This document shows, piece after piece, positions 50,201-59,749 of a DNA stretch of 60,000 nucleotides (within the stretch, counting starts at the first letter, position 1; every line of letters starts with the position of its first letter). The DNA is from Membranipora membranacea (taxonomy: Eukaryota > Bryozoa > Gymnolaemata > Cheilostomatida > Membraniporidae). The notes beneath the pieces were generated by a model. That model did no database searches. It had not been told where the DNA came from and saw nothing but the letters and a program-made list of their open reading frames with translations. Location: positions 12,526,001 through 12,586,000 of the forward strand of contig OU612075.1 of assembly GCA_914767715.1 (NCBI GenBank), in the 5' to 3' direction. The position numbers were made by a program, and so were the translations under genes.

Positions 50201-53200
50201 TGCTTTGACTGACATCTCAGTAACGACCTTAGAAACTCAGGCAAGCTCCTTGACAAAAGTTTACAAGGGGTCGGCTATAGCATTGGACCCACTAAATATA
50301 TATTCAAGGATTAGGGTAACATATCTGACCCTGAAAAAGCGTATGGCAATTTATGTATGATTGCTAGTAAGAATTTTGCATCTTTGATTGGTCCACAAGT
50401 TCAGTTACGGTACAGCCGACCCCTTGTAAACATTTTCAAGAGGCTTGCCTGAGTTTTCAAAGGTTGTTACTGGGATGTCATTCAATGCATGAATTTAAAG
50501 CTGCTAGAATTTTAGCTAGATCCAATTACTGACAAGTTATATTTTGATGTCATTCCTCCACAAATAGCCATCCTGTGTATTTTACCCATAGACATGTCTA
50601 TAATTTTACCACTAATCTATGAATATATATCAGTGACTATACTCAAACAGGATTCTGAATTATGTTTTAGCTTTTGGGTCTTAGTCCTGTAAAATATTGC
50701 ACTGATTCCGATGCAACAGCATTGTTTGTTTTTTCGGTCACTCAGCCTTCTGTACAAACATGTCGCCAATTTATCAAGAGGAATTGTAGGCTGCTGTCAG
50801 TTTTGTATTCCATTGGCGTCAAAAATCAACTTGTGACGGACACATTGTTTTGGTATAGACACTTTTCTGAGCTCTTATTTATTTCTCAATTCGGAGTTGT
50901 CCTCTCTCCAGTTTGGTTCTTTTAACCCACGCCGCATAGGAAAAACCTGCTGAAAGAGGGTTATATTGAAAACCGCTAATGTTAGGATAAAAATGAATTT
51001 TAATTCAGAGTATGCAACATTGAAACCCTGTGAGACAGGGTTTCCAAATCATTGGAGGCTTGAATGTTGATAAATCTTAATTTTAGTGACGAAACTCGTG
51101 AAAGATTCTGCCAAATTGTCCGCAAAACAGGGGGAAAATGCTATAATTGACTATCCAAATACTAAAATTATTTCCCGAACTATGTCCATATGAGTTTTCA
51201 ATGTTGCAGATTCTGAATCAAAAATAATCTTTATCCTATTATAAGCGGTTTTCAAGATAACCCTCTTTTCAGCACGTTTTTCCTATGCGGCGTGGGTTAA
51301 AAGTACCAAACTGGAGAGAGGACAACTCAAAATTGAGGCCTAAATCAGAACTCAGAAACTGTCTATTACAAAGTGTTCTATTTTAAACTGCACTAATCCT
51401 ATAATTGCTGCAGTACAGCTTTTAATAACCAACCATATTTATTTGCATAACAATAGATTTAAACCCAGACCATCATACCATTTTTATAAACATCAGTGTC
51501 ATTTGAGTAACAAAGAACTTGAACTTTATACCTTTACACCTTCTCCTATTCTATTTTATGGAGTTTTAAGCCTACACTACTTGATACTATGCAACATATG
51601 ACACAACACAATCACAACACGATTCTGTGATCTTAATATACTATCTGATTAATACTTAGATGCTGAATAAGCTAGAGTAGTTATATATGTGACTCTACAC
51701 CAGGTCCCCGTAATGCTTTGTTACCCATCCAAGATGTCAAGGTTAGATCAAATGGTAGAGTAGTGACAGCTACAGTATTTTTTGATTGGGGATCAAACGC
51801 TTCGTTTATCACTAAGGCAGCAGCAAAGCGTCTCCATGCTCGCAGGTTAAATATTCCTATCAATTTAGGTCTCACAACTACTGGAAATAAGCAACAAAGA
51901 ATAGTTACTCACCCATACGAGGTATCTCTATTAGACTCATCAGGCTCCGTTGTCAAGCTCTTTGCGTATAGGATGGACGAGATTACTGGTAAAGTGCCTC
52001 CATTAGAAATGGAATTCATTAGCAGATTGTTTCCTGACACCGATGTCTCTCAGCTGGCTCGTGGTTCTAATGTGGACATTCTTTTTGGTGGAGAGTTGCT
52101 TGGTCTGCATCCGGATGAGACTGTTGCATTGGCAGGTGAATATTTGAAGATATCTAGGGTCAGTTCGGTTTGTGCATTCATGGCAGTCATCCAGAGTTAT
52201 CTAGTACAGAAGTGCAAGTACACTTCTGTCGTGTCTCTGGTGGTGAAGGCTTCTACTACCGTTATGATTCTTTTGAGTCTGCAGATCAGGCGAAACAGGT
52301 AGCTTGTGACACTTCACATGTTACGAAACCGACTGGATTCTCAATCAAGCAGTGGCTTTGTGGCGTTGACTCTACACCCAGAGCAGATCTCTCGATAGAG
52401 GCTAGTCCTTCCAGGGATGGTATTGATTCAGTGACTGCTGCTCTAGGAGTACCTTGGCATTCCTCTTCAGATTATATTGGATGGGATTATGAGTTGTCGC
52501 AGCGTAAAGAATCTGTATGCTCTCATCTATCTGATGTCATTGTCAGTGCCAATACCGATATTTCTCCCACTGTTCCACTTATTGCCTATGAGCGTTTCAG
52601 TTCTTCTAGAAATCGGATCAGAGTCATTGCTAAAATCCTCATTATTTTCATGGTTATGTTATTCTCAGGGCTGCTTCCGTCTCAGTTTGATTCTAGTGGC
52701 TGGTGCAAGGACTCTCGGTTAAGTGATCGTCTTGATTTAGTGGAAGAGGTTTCTGATCGTTTCTGGAAACAATGGACGACATTGTATGCTCCCACTCTAG
52801 TGACTCAGCCCAAGTGGTACAAGAGGATTCGAAATCTCCAGCCTTGAGATGTGGTAGCTGTAGCTGACTCAAATTCACTGCGTGGCAGGTATTATCTAGC
52901 TCGAGTGATGGAGGTGCACCCCGGTAGAGATGGAGTAGTGAGGCGTATCACGATATGCTATAAAAGCTTCAAAGCTGGTGACAAGCTACATGAGTAAACT
53001 GGCGGTAGGGATGTGACACTTTCCAGATCAGTGCAGAGATTGGCTTTGTTGGTTCCTGCAGCCTCGGATTCTTCAGCGGTTGAGTAGCATGTCCTAGATG
53101 TCCCCTGTTCTAGAGGTGTTCGTCGCCTATCTATTCTGCTCGTCTATCATTTGTGTATATTTTTTATATTGGGGGCAAATTCCTAGCACGTCTCTTTGAA

Positions 53201-56016
53201 ACACCACACTTTTTTAATAAATCTTTTTGGTGCCCTATTGACAGATATTTTTTAATTATTAGAAAAATCCTGTCAAAATCAGTCCCTCCAATGTTTTGGT
53301 ATTACAAAGTGTTCTATTTTAAACTGCACTAATCCTATAATTGCTGCAGTACAGCTTTTAATAACCAACCATATTTATTTGCATAACAATAGATTTAAAC
53401 TAGACCATCATACCATTTTTATAAACATCAGTGTCATTTGAGTTGCCAACCTGGCACATCCGTAACAAAGAACTTAAACTTTATACCTTTACACCTTCTC
53501 CTATTTTATTTTATGGAGTTTTAAGCCTACAATATTTGATACTATGCAACATATGACACAACACAATCACAACACGATTCTGTGATCTTAATATACTATC
53601 TGATTAATACTTAGGGATCTTAATATACTATCTGATTAATACTTAGCGGCTGAATAAGCTAATGTTTGGTACAATAATAAAAATAGCAAGAAATCACATC
53701 ACTCTGCTATTGTTGCCATCATTCGGCCCTCAGCATTAATCCAGTACACACATGAACTATTTTTTTAATATTCTGACAAATTATTAGGATAAAATGCTCG
53801 TTATTTTTTTTATTATTCCATATAATCCAATGTATGTGGTTTCCGTGAGAGTGCCCTCAATAACAACGGCAAATTATGTGCAATCTGATTGCCTCATTTT
53901 TAAAGACACTACTTCCTTGATTACAGAGCTGCACCACTAGAACCAAGAAGCGTTGTGCTTTGGATCGATAGTAATACAACTAATAAAAACTCATTTTCTA
54001 GTTCTCAAAACATTCATGAAATTAAGATTGAAGTCAGAATAGAAAAGAAACCGATATTTTTACCAAATTTTCCCACAAGAACATAGGATCCTGGTGTGAG
54101 GTGGAATCAGGACCTTCTATCAAAATTTGGCATTTTCCTATCCATACTGTATAAGTGACCCCATAAACTTAATAATAACATTATTATTAAGTCTATGAGT
54201 GAACCCAAGTTCAGAATATGGGTCAATCTGCGTCAATTTTTTGATAGAGCTGTTGTCGTTATGTAAGATTTGAAAAAGAAAAAATTTAAAAACTCCAAAA
54301 ATAAAGCACGATGTTACAAATTGTCCCCTCCTGCTCATGTGCAATGACAATGGTTGGTTTAGAGGCTTGGCTTACTGTTAAAGTCTAATGATATGTCGCT
54401 ACGGCACAATTTAAATCACATTAAGGCTAAAATTCTCCCATATAATATTGTTAACATTATCGACTTCATTGATGATATTATTTCCTTTCTGTTTCTTTTT
54501 TTTGTTTTAAAAAAAAATTTCTGGCACTGAGTGCAAAACATTTCGAATGAGATGACTTTGGTTGCCAATAAAAAAAAGTATATATAATTGGCCATTCATT
54601 ATGAAATTTGAAGTCGAAACAGTAGGATTCATTACATTGTATTACAATTATATAGCAATAGCAGTTTGTTGGGCTTGCACAGTGCCACCAACTCTGTACT
54701 CCGTAAGAGCAAACAATTTGAAACGCTTTAAATATTTGCTACCAATATGTTTTGTCCGTGTTTTATGTTGTGGACTTATTGGCAAGCGTGACAGTTTTTT
54801 TTATTCACGTTTCAGACTCCCGACATCCCCTCCATTTTTACATATGAGGTCTAGTTTCAGGGGTATTGCGTGACCCAACTCTGAAGCAAATGAGTCGATG
54901 GATAGTGCTGATATCAAGACTGAAATGAATTAATTTCAATTAATGTGTTAAGAAGAATTTTGAGAGTGACGTGGACAATTCAAATATCCTGTCAGACACT
55001 CTGTCAGAGCTCCAACAGTTCTGTCACCCATCATTTAATAATTAAATAGATAAATTTACTGTTCTGAAGAAAAGGCAAAGTCATCTCAAAAATGTGTGAA
55101 TGCTGTATTGCACACTTTCGACACGACTTTGCCTTTTGTGCAGGTAAAATATGACAGTTTAAGTCACGCCATTCACAAAAGTGTCACCATCATAAAATCA
55201 CATCCCAATGTATGATGTTATCAATACTTATCAATTAAAGTGTTAAGAAGAATTTTGAGAGTGACTGGACAATTCAAATATCCTGTCAGACACTCCGTTA
55301 GAGCTCCAACAGTTCTGTCACCCAGCATTTAATAATTAAATAGATAAATTTACTGTTCTGACAGTTTAAGTCACGCCATTCACAAAAGTGTCACCATCAT
55401 AAAATCACATCCCAATGTATGATGTTATCAATACAATAAATGTTTTAGACTGCTATCTGCCTGAATCTTTATGAATATAATAATTTTGTTAAAATTGCTG
55501 ACTATCTTATTCCAGGTCAACATGAGCTCGCTGACTGTCTATCAGAATTACCCTTCACTTGTCGATAAGATGATGCGCCCTTGTGATCTGGATTTCTCTC
55601 CAAATAGCGGATATCTGGCTGCAGCCACCAGCAAAGGCATCGTCAATATGTACAGGTGGGTGATGTCATTAGCTGTGTTCATTTTTGGTGAACTTGACAT
55701 TTCATGCTGATCATAATGATGGCAATGTTACCAAATGTGTTGATGCTAGTGTGAGCCCCCCCCCCCCCCCCCCCCCAGACTTTTGCCCGATGCCCCTTCC
55801 CCGCATGAATAAATGTGACAAGTGCTTAAAATGAATTAACTGCAAACAATAACCCCCAAATTATTATGTAACAATCGCCAGGGTGTTTCTACCTTTACAT
55901 ACACTGTGGGATGCAGCCTGGAATTGACCATGGTTTTACTGCCATTGTGTAGCCTACATTGTCTCATGAGTGATTGTTTTTTCTGTTGTAGACTTCAACA
56001 TTTTAAGAGCTACTGA
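35278..56016 (+). CDS. UTP18: UTP18, U3 snoRNA-associated protein 18 (small-subunit processome)
   Basis: Thirteen coding exons: 35278-35646, 36076-36134, 36671-36766, 37558-37637, 38623-38750, 39054-39137, 39630-39801, 40563-40663, 42166-42256, 45438-45561, 48154-48328, 55516-55655, 55992-56016. All borders are GT/AG and phases agree, giving 547 residues, close to the human length as I recall it. UTP18 is a nucleolar WD40 protein of the UTP-B complex, needed for 18S rRNA maturation. The N-terminal ~200 residues are charged and probably disordered (acidic DQDSDDEDKK and WEDDDDKDDS stretches). The C-terminal WD40 propeller shows TVRFHPTSQVVMTAGKDNS, YFEVSPCGRYIAF, AEVYVWDMNSRQCIHKF, GVVNIYNRSDCL and LDFSPNSGYLAAATSKG. 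It ends MYRLQHFKSY, like the human end. The ATG at 35278 was chosen because CGTTCTAG|GC at 35238 looks like an acceptor of a 5' UTR exon; an in-frame ATG at 35218 would be the start if exon 1 is not spliced. Intron 12 (7.2 kb) is full of transposons. Confidence 0.92.
45773..45850 (-). repeat. tRNA-derived SINE-like fragment (UTP18 intron 10)
   Basis: On the minus strand an A-box-like TGGTGCAATGGATAGGGCA is followed about 40 bp later by GTGTTCGTTTCC, a degenerate B box. The segment CCGTGGTGCAATGGATAGG...TTTCCTGGCGG resembles a tRNA body, but the arms do not pair cleanly, so it is a SINE head or tRNA pseudogene. A similar A-box-like stretch (TTGGTTAGGGCACAGG, minus) occurs near 40350. Confidence 0.4.
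50161..50539. mobile_element. Foldback MITE 1 in UTP18 intron 12
   Basis: Arms 50169-50276 and 50407-50533 pair imperfectly: GTCAGTAATTTGATCTAGCT with its near-complement at the far end, and TTTACAAGGGGTCGGCT with AGCCGACCCCTTGTAAA at the loop side. Total is about 0.37 kb with no frame. It is non-autonomous and its superfamily is unclear. Confidence 0.7.
50885..51337. mobile_element. Foldback MITE 2 in UTP18 intron 12
   Basis: Arms of about 140 bp: GAGTTGTCCTCTCTCCAGTT ... AACCCACGCCGCATAGGAAA on the left, with near-exact complements at 51270-51337. Only scattered mismatches are seen, so this copy is younger than MITE 1. The 83-codon frame at 50674-50925 overlaps the left arm and is not a gene. 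Confidence 0.75.
51368..51668 (+). repeat. 0.3 kb direct repeat, left copy
   Basis: Begins TATTACAAAGTGTTCTATTT and ends TGAATAAGCTA. It is almost identical to 53302-53666 on the other side of the BEL/Pao fragment. It does not start with TG or end with CA as an LTR should, so it may be duplicated host or repeat sequence rather than an LTR. Confidence 0.75.
51690..53090 (+). pseudogene. Internally deleted BEL/Pao retrotransposon pol fragment
   Basis: 51718-52160 encodes a retropepsin-like domain of the BEL/Pao type, with catalytic region TVFFDWGSNASFITKAAAKR (D-x-G-S) and, near the end, DILFGGELLGLHPDE. The frame then shifts near 52165. Downstream, 52594-52650 reads AYERFSSSRNRIRVIAKIL, the linker before the integrase, and 52745-53085 is the C-terminal domain that follows the BEL/Pao integrase core (RFWKQWTTLYAPTLV, WYKRIRNLQP, LARVMEVHPGRDGVVRRI), with in-frame stops at 52845 and 52996. 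The polymerase, RNase H and integrase core are gone. TATATTGGGGGCAAA at 53165 looks like the polypurine tract that should precede a 3' LTR. It lies in UTP18 intron 12 and is non-functional. Confidence 0.75.
53302..53666 (+). repeat. 0.3 kb direct repeat, right copy
   Basis: Near-identical to 51368-51668. Differences are a ~20 bp insertion (GCCAACCTGGCACATCCG region, about 53435-53462) and a tandem doubling of GATCTTAATATACTATCTGA... near the end (53584-53647). Confidence 0.75.
54945..55239 (+). repeat. Tandem duplication in intron 12, copy 1 with hairpin insertion
   Basis: Nearly identical to 55240-55437 apart from an extra 87 bp at 55068-55154. Shared blocks include GTTAAGAAGAATTTTGAGAG, CAGAGCTCCAACAGTTCTGT and CACGCCATTCACAAAAGTGT. 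Confidence 0.8.
55068..55154. mobile_element. 87-bp hairpin insertion
   Basis: Present in copy 1, absent from copy 2 of the adjacent tandem repeat. It contains AAAAGGCAAAGTC (55070-55082) and its exact complement GACTTTGCCTTTT (55125-55137), with further pairing inside. It is bordered by TGA on both sides (55065-55067 and 55152-55154), as expected for a 3-bp target duplication, or alternatively for a precise deletion from copy 2. Confidence 0.65.
55240..55437 (+). repeat. Tandem duplication in intron 12, copy 2
   Basis: The empty-site partner of copy 1 (54945-55239). The last block ATGATGTTATCAATAC is shared exactly. It ends 78 bp before UTP18 exon 12. Confidence 0.8.
55748..55806 (+). repeat. 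Poly-C / CAGACTTTTGCCC repeat, copy 1
   Basis: GTGTGAGC, a run of over 20 C, then AGACTTTTGCCC. The same order recurs at 57534 and 57691. It lies in the last intron of UTP18. Confidence 0.7.
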
Positions 56017-56099
56017 GAAGGTTGCTTCAGTTTGACATAAGCTGTGAGTAGACAGAATAACGCATGCTCAGCTATCAGTCCTCATCACATCAATGTTAT

Positions 56100-56465
56100 G
56101 TTATCAGGAGCACACAATCTACTCTACTATACTATCACACCAAAAACATGATTTACAGAAGAACTGTAGGGGCATTAGAGAAATCATTGAGTTGGACTTT
56201 TGGAGGTGAAGCAATGATACCAGGGAGAGTGTCGTCAATTGTTTTTCACCAAATGACTTAATATTAAATCCCACATTTATGGTTAACTTTTTTATGATTG
56301 ATATAATATACTATACTATATCTACACTAACTATCACAGAGAAACTCTAGAAGCATTAGTGTCCGCCTTACATAATCAGATGGAACATTGAGTATATGCT
56401 CGTGGAGGCGTGCAGTATTTTAGGGAGAAATAATATCGTTATCGTTTTCACCAAATGACAGGGCG
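56100..56465 (+). repeat. Degenerate ~200-bp tandem pair
   Basis: The block 56115-56255 (ACTATCACA...GAAGAACTGTAGGGGCATTAG...GGAGGTGAAGCA...TTTTTCACCAAATGAC) recurs, diverged, at 56322-56460 (ACTATCACA...AGAAGCATTAG...GGAGGCGTGCAG...TTTTCACCAAATGAC). It lies in or beyond the UTP18 3' UTR. No coding potential. Confidence 0.5.
56263..56268 (+). terminator. Possible UTP18 poly(A) signal (ATTAAA)
   Basis: ATTAAA lies 247 bp after the UTP18 stop. No AATAAA is present on the plus strand between the stop and the convergent gene's 3' end, so this variant signal is the best candidate. Confidence 0.35.
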
Positions 56466-56554
56466 CTTGTGTGGTTTCATTAATGTATACAAAAAATACA
56501 GTATAGCTATAGAATGACAACGAAAGATGGTGCGTGAATTATCATAAAGTTGAT

Positions 56555-56560
56555 TTTATT
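56555..56560 (-). terminator. Poly(A) signal of the mucin-like gene
   Basis: On the minus strand, GAAAAATAAAATC contains AATAAA about 180 bp after the stop codon at 56738. It supports the placement of the last exon and the strand. Confidence 0.5.
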
Positions 56561-56737
56561 TTTCAATATGCTGTAAACCTTTCATAGATGAATGGAGAGA
56601 AATTGATGTTGATGGTTATGTGCCTTCCTTTTATATCCATGCTTGAACGCTGGTTGCAATGAACTCAAGTTTGGTTTGTCGCCGGTCATAGGGCTTGATA
56701 ATCCCTGTATCACCTGTAATATGAAATATACTGTGAA

Positions 56738-59700
56738 TCACATTTCGCTAAAATCTTCAATAAAATGTGTCCCGTAAAATGGTATCAAATTGTTTTTCTC
56801 CTCTGTGCAAGCGTGCTCAGAAATAGAATTTATCTCATCATTCAAGTCAAATTTTCTGCCTGTAGGTGAGGGTATCATTTTTAGAAATGTGCAATTGGGA
56901 TTTTGTTGACTTATTTGCAATCTACTTCCAGATGAACATATTTGCTCAACTGAATTCTGCTGTGCCAAATTTTATGCAATTTCCGACAGCGATACATCGA
57001 ACAAACAAAAATAAGAATAAGTAGAACATTGTTTCTGTGTGATATGTCCTTTTGCGAGATGGACCAATAAAGTTCATCGACAAAATGATTGAAAGTGAGT
57101 AGGCAAATAGAAAATTTACACAGTCCTAAATTTTTCCCGTACCTTAGTTAGAAGCAGCAAGCAGGCTATATAAACTCTCACTGATCTAATTTAACATGGG
57201 AGGCGTTACAGTTTTATTCGCTGGTGATATCCGACCTCTTCTCTATAAATAGGAGATATGTCTTACAGGAAGTTGAGCTGGGTTATGAAGCTCGGTGTTT
57301 TGAGGGCAAATCAGTTTACTGTTCTTAAAATGGCCCATCTCAATGATTCAGCTTTACATCATAACAGGGATGCAATAATTCAAACCACTTTATTTGGTAA
57401 TGAACAGTGGTCTGAGTGGACTTTTTTCTTTGCGGGAAATCTACTCTCTGGGTTGACATGCAGCCAAAATTGCCGCAGGGAATTTTCTTTGCTATAACTC
57501 TGTCAAAATATGCGAATCCATGCTGCAGAAATAGTCTGAGCCCCCCCAGACTTTTGCCCACCGCCCGACCGCCTCCCGGCGGAAATATAGAAATATAGAT
57601 CTGTAATTGTATGTTTGATAATATGATTGAAATCTAGTCCAAAATAAACATTTTCACACTGTTTTTAGCACAGAATTTAGTGGGAACTTAGTCTGAGCCC
57701 CCCCCCCCCCCCCCAGACTTTTGCCCCTCGCCTGAAGGCGCCCCGGCGGGGGAACTGTGTTCTAAGAGTTCTCACTAAACATTTCTTTGTGGAAACTTCG
57801 ATCCCACCAGTTCCTACTCATTTCTAACACTGGTAATGAACCATGGAAACAACAAAACAAAGATATTCCCTTCATAATCTAACATTACAGCTATTATGTG
57901 AACGGAGTTGTGATAAGGCGCCTCACCTTACAATGCTTCCTTATAGTATTTATCCCAATGACTACAAGAGCACCTACTACGATCCCTACAAGCCACACGC
58001 CGATCACCAGGAATATCCACTTCATATCTGAAATAAAATTACGAAACATTTTCACTAAATTGTCTCGACCAGGAGCTGCGACTAACACTGAGTAGTTAGT
58101 TGGATCCCGTGACTCCTTGGTTGGATGTTGTTCGGGAGTTTGGCATCACACCAAAGTGTTCCGTTGATGTGTTTCCTCAATACTAGTGCAGAACAACAAG
58201 CACTTCAAAAATTCATGAGATAGATTCCTCCCATCAACATCAATATGGGTTAGGAGAATTTGTGTCTACAGGTATTAATTCTTCATTTTTTCATTGATCT
58301 ATTTCGCAACTTCATGTTACTATTATTGCGGTTTCCCAATAATAGCCTGAGACATTCCGTTCCTGCATTCAAATTTTATTTACAGCCTGGTTTATGACGT
58401 GAAGGTTGTGAGTTTGATTCCTTATCTGATCACAACCACCATCTTATAGTGTATCGATAAATTTGATTGGTTGTGTTAACAAAGAAGCATTTCCAGTCAG
58501 ACTGGGTTTAGTCCATCAACAACTTACCCAAAAGGCGAATGCTCGCTTGCATTGCATGAAAGATGGCTCCAACAAAGGGCGTCTTAAATTAGCCTGACTC
58601 GGAAACCTGGTTATGTGAAGATTTGCTGATTTCATTTACCTGCAGATAAAAATGCTGATAAGTTTTCGTCTGTTCCTGAGATGTCTGCTTTCAGAGTAGG
58701 CTGCGCAGAGACGGTCGGTGCTGTGGATGGTGTTATGGCCGATTTTGGGATTAGTGATGTGAATGGTGCTGTGGTTGCTCTTATGGATGGTCTTATGGTT
58801 GGTATTGGAAGTGGTGTTGGGGCAATAGAAGGTCTTGACGCTATTGGTATTTGTTTGGTTGGTGTTGTTGGTTTTGCAGTCGGTTGTATGGCTGGTGTTG
58901 TTTTTGGTGTTGTGTTTGATGTTGTGGTCGATGCTTGGATGGGTGTTTTGAATGTTGCCATGGTTGCTTTTGTGGTTGCACTTGTGGCTAGTGTTGTTGT
59001 AGTTTGTCTTGTGGTAGTGGTTGGTCTTGTGGTTAACGGTACTGGTGTGGTTTTTGTTGTTGCTTTTGTGGTTGTGGTTGTGGTTGGTGTAGTGGTTGAT
59101 GTTGTTGCTGTGGTTGGTGTGGTGGTTTTTGTTGGCAAAATTTTCATCAGTATGGCAGTCCTTGTTTTTGGTAGAGTCACAGGTATTGTTGTTGCAGGTG
59201 TGTTTGTTATTGGAGCGGTGGGTGTTGTTGTTGTCATTGGAGGTGTGGATGCTGATGTAGCTTTTTTTGACGTAGTCGTTGGTGGTGGATTTGTTGCTGT
59301 TGTCTTTGGAGGTGTGGTTGTTGATGTAGGTCTCAGTGTTGTGGGTGTTGTAGTTGTTGTTGATGTAGTTGTTGGTGGCGGCGTCGTTGTTGCCGTTGGA
59401 GATGTGGTTGTCAATGTACTTGTAGGTGTTGTCGTTGTTGTCGATGTGGTTGTGGTTGTTGGTGGTGGCATTTCTGTTGTAGTTAGAGTTGTGGTTGTCG
59501 ATGTAATTGTAGGTGTTGTGGGTGTCGTAGTTGTTGTTGATGTGGTCGTTGGCGTTTCTGTTGTTGTTGGAGGTGTGGTTGTCGATGTAGTTGCCGATGT
59601 AGTTGTGGGTGTTGTAGATGTTGTTGATGTAGTCGTTGGAGATGGTGTTTTTGTCGTTGAAGGTGTGGTTGTTACAGGTGTTGTGAGCGATGTTGTTGGT

Positions 59701-59749
59701 ACTGTGATTGATGTAGTCGTGGTAAGAGCATCGATGGCAATATCTTCAT
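56738..59749 (-). CDS. Threonine-rich mucin-like single-pass membrane protein (3' part)
   Basis: Three minus-strand exons join in frame: 59749-58640, 58027-57927 and 56959-56738 (stop). The first intron is phase 1 (GCAG|GTAAAT ... TTTATTTCAG|AT) and the second is phase 0 (TGTAAG|GTGAGG ... GGCACAG|CAG). Exon one also opens in phase 1 after TTTTTTACCAG, so at least one exon lies beyond the window and the signal peptide is not seen. Its 370 codons are dominated by Thr with Pro and Ser (a PTS domain, expected to be densely O-glycosylated), ending in a juxtamembrane SGTDENLSAFLSA. Exon two gives the membrane span KWIFLVIGVWLVGIVVGALV... followed by the stop-transfer RKHCK. Exon three gives a cytoplasmic tail of about 73 residues (QNSVEQICSSGSRLQISQQN... 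to IEDFSEM). The layout is that of a cell-surface mucin; ligand and family are unknown. The third exon is the least certain part. Confidence 0.65.
57534..57592 (+). repeat. Poly-C / CAGACTTTTGCCC repeat, copy 2
   Basis: TAGTCTGAGC, seven C, AGACTTTTGCCC, then a GC-rich tail CGCCTCCCGGCGG. It lies in the last intron of the mucin-like gene and reads as G runs in that transcript. Confidence 0.7.
57691..57752 (+). repeat. Poly-C / CAGACTTTTGCCC repeat, copy 3
   Basis: GTCTGAGC, about 17 C, AGACTTTTGCCC, then CGCCTGAAGGCGCCCCGGCGG. It matches copy 2 in both flanks, about 155 bp away. Confidence 0.7.
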
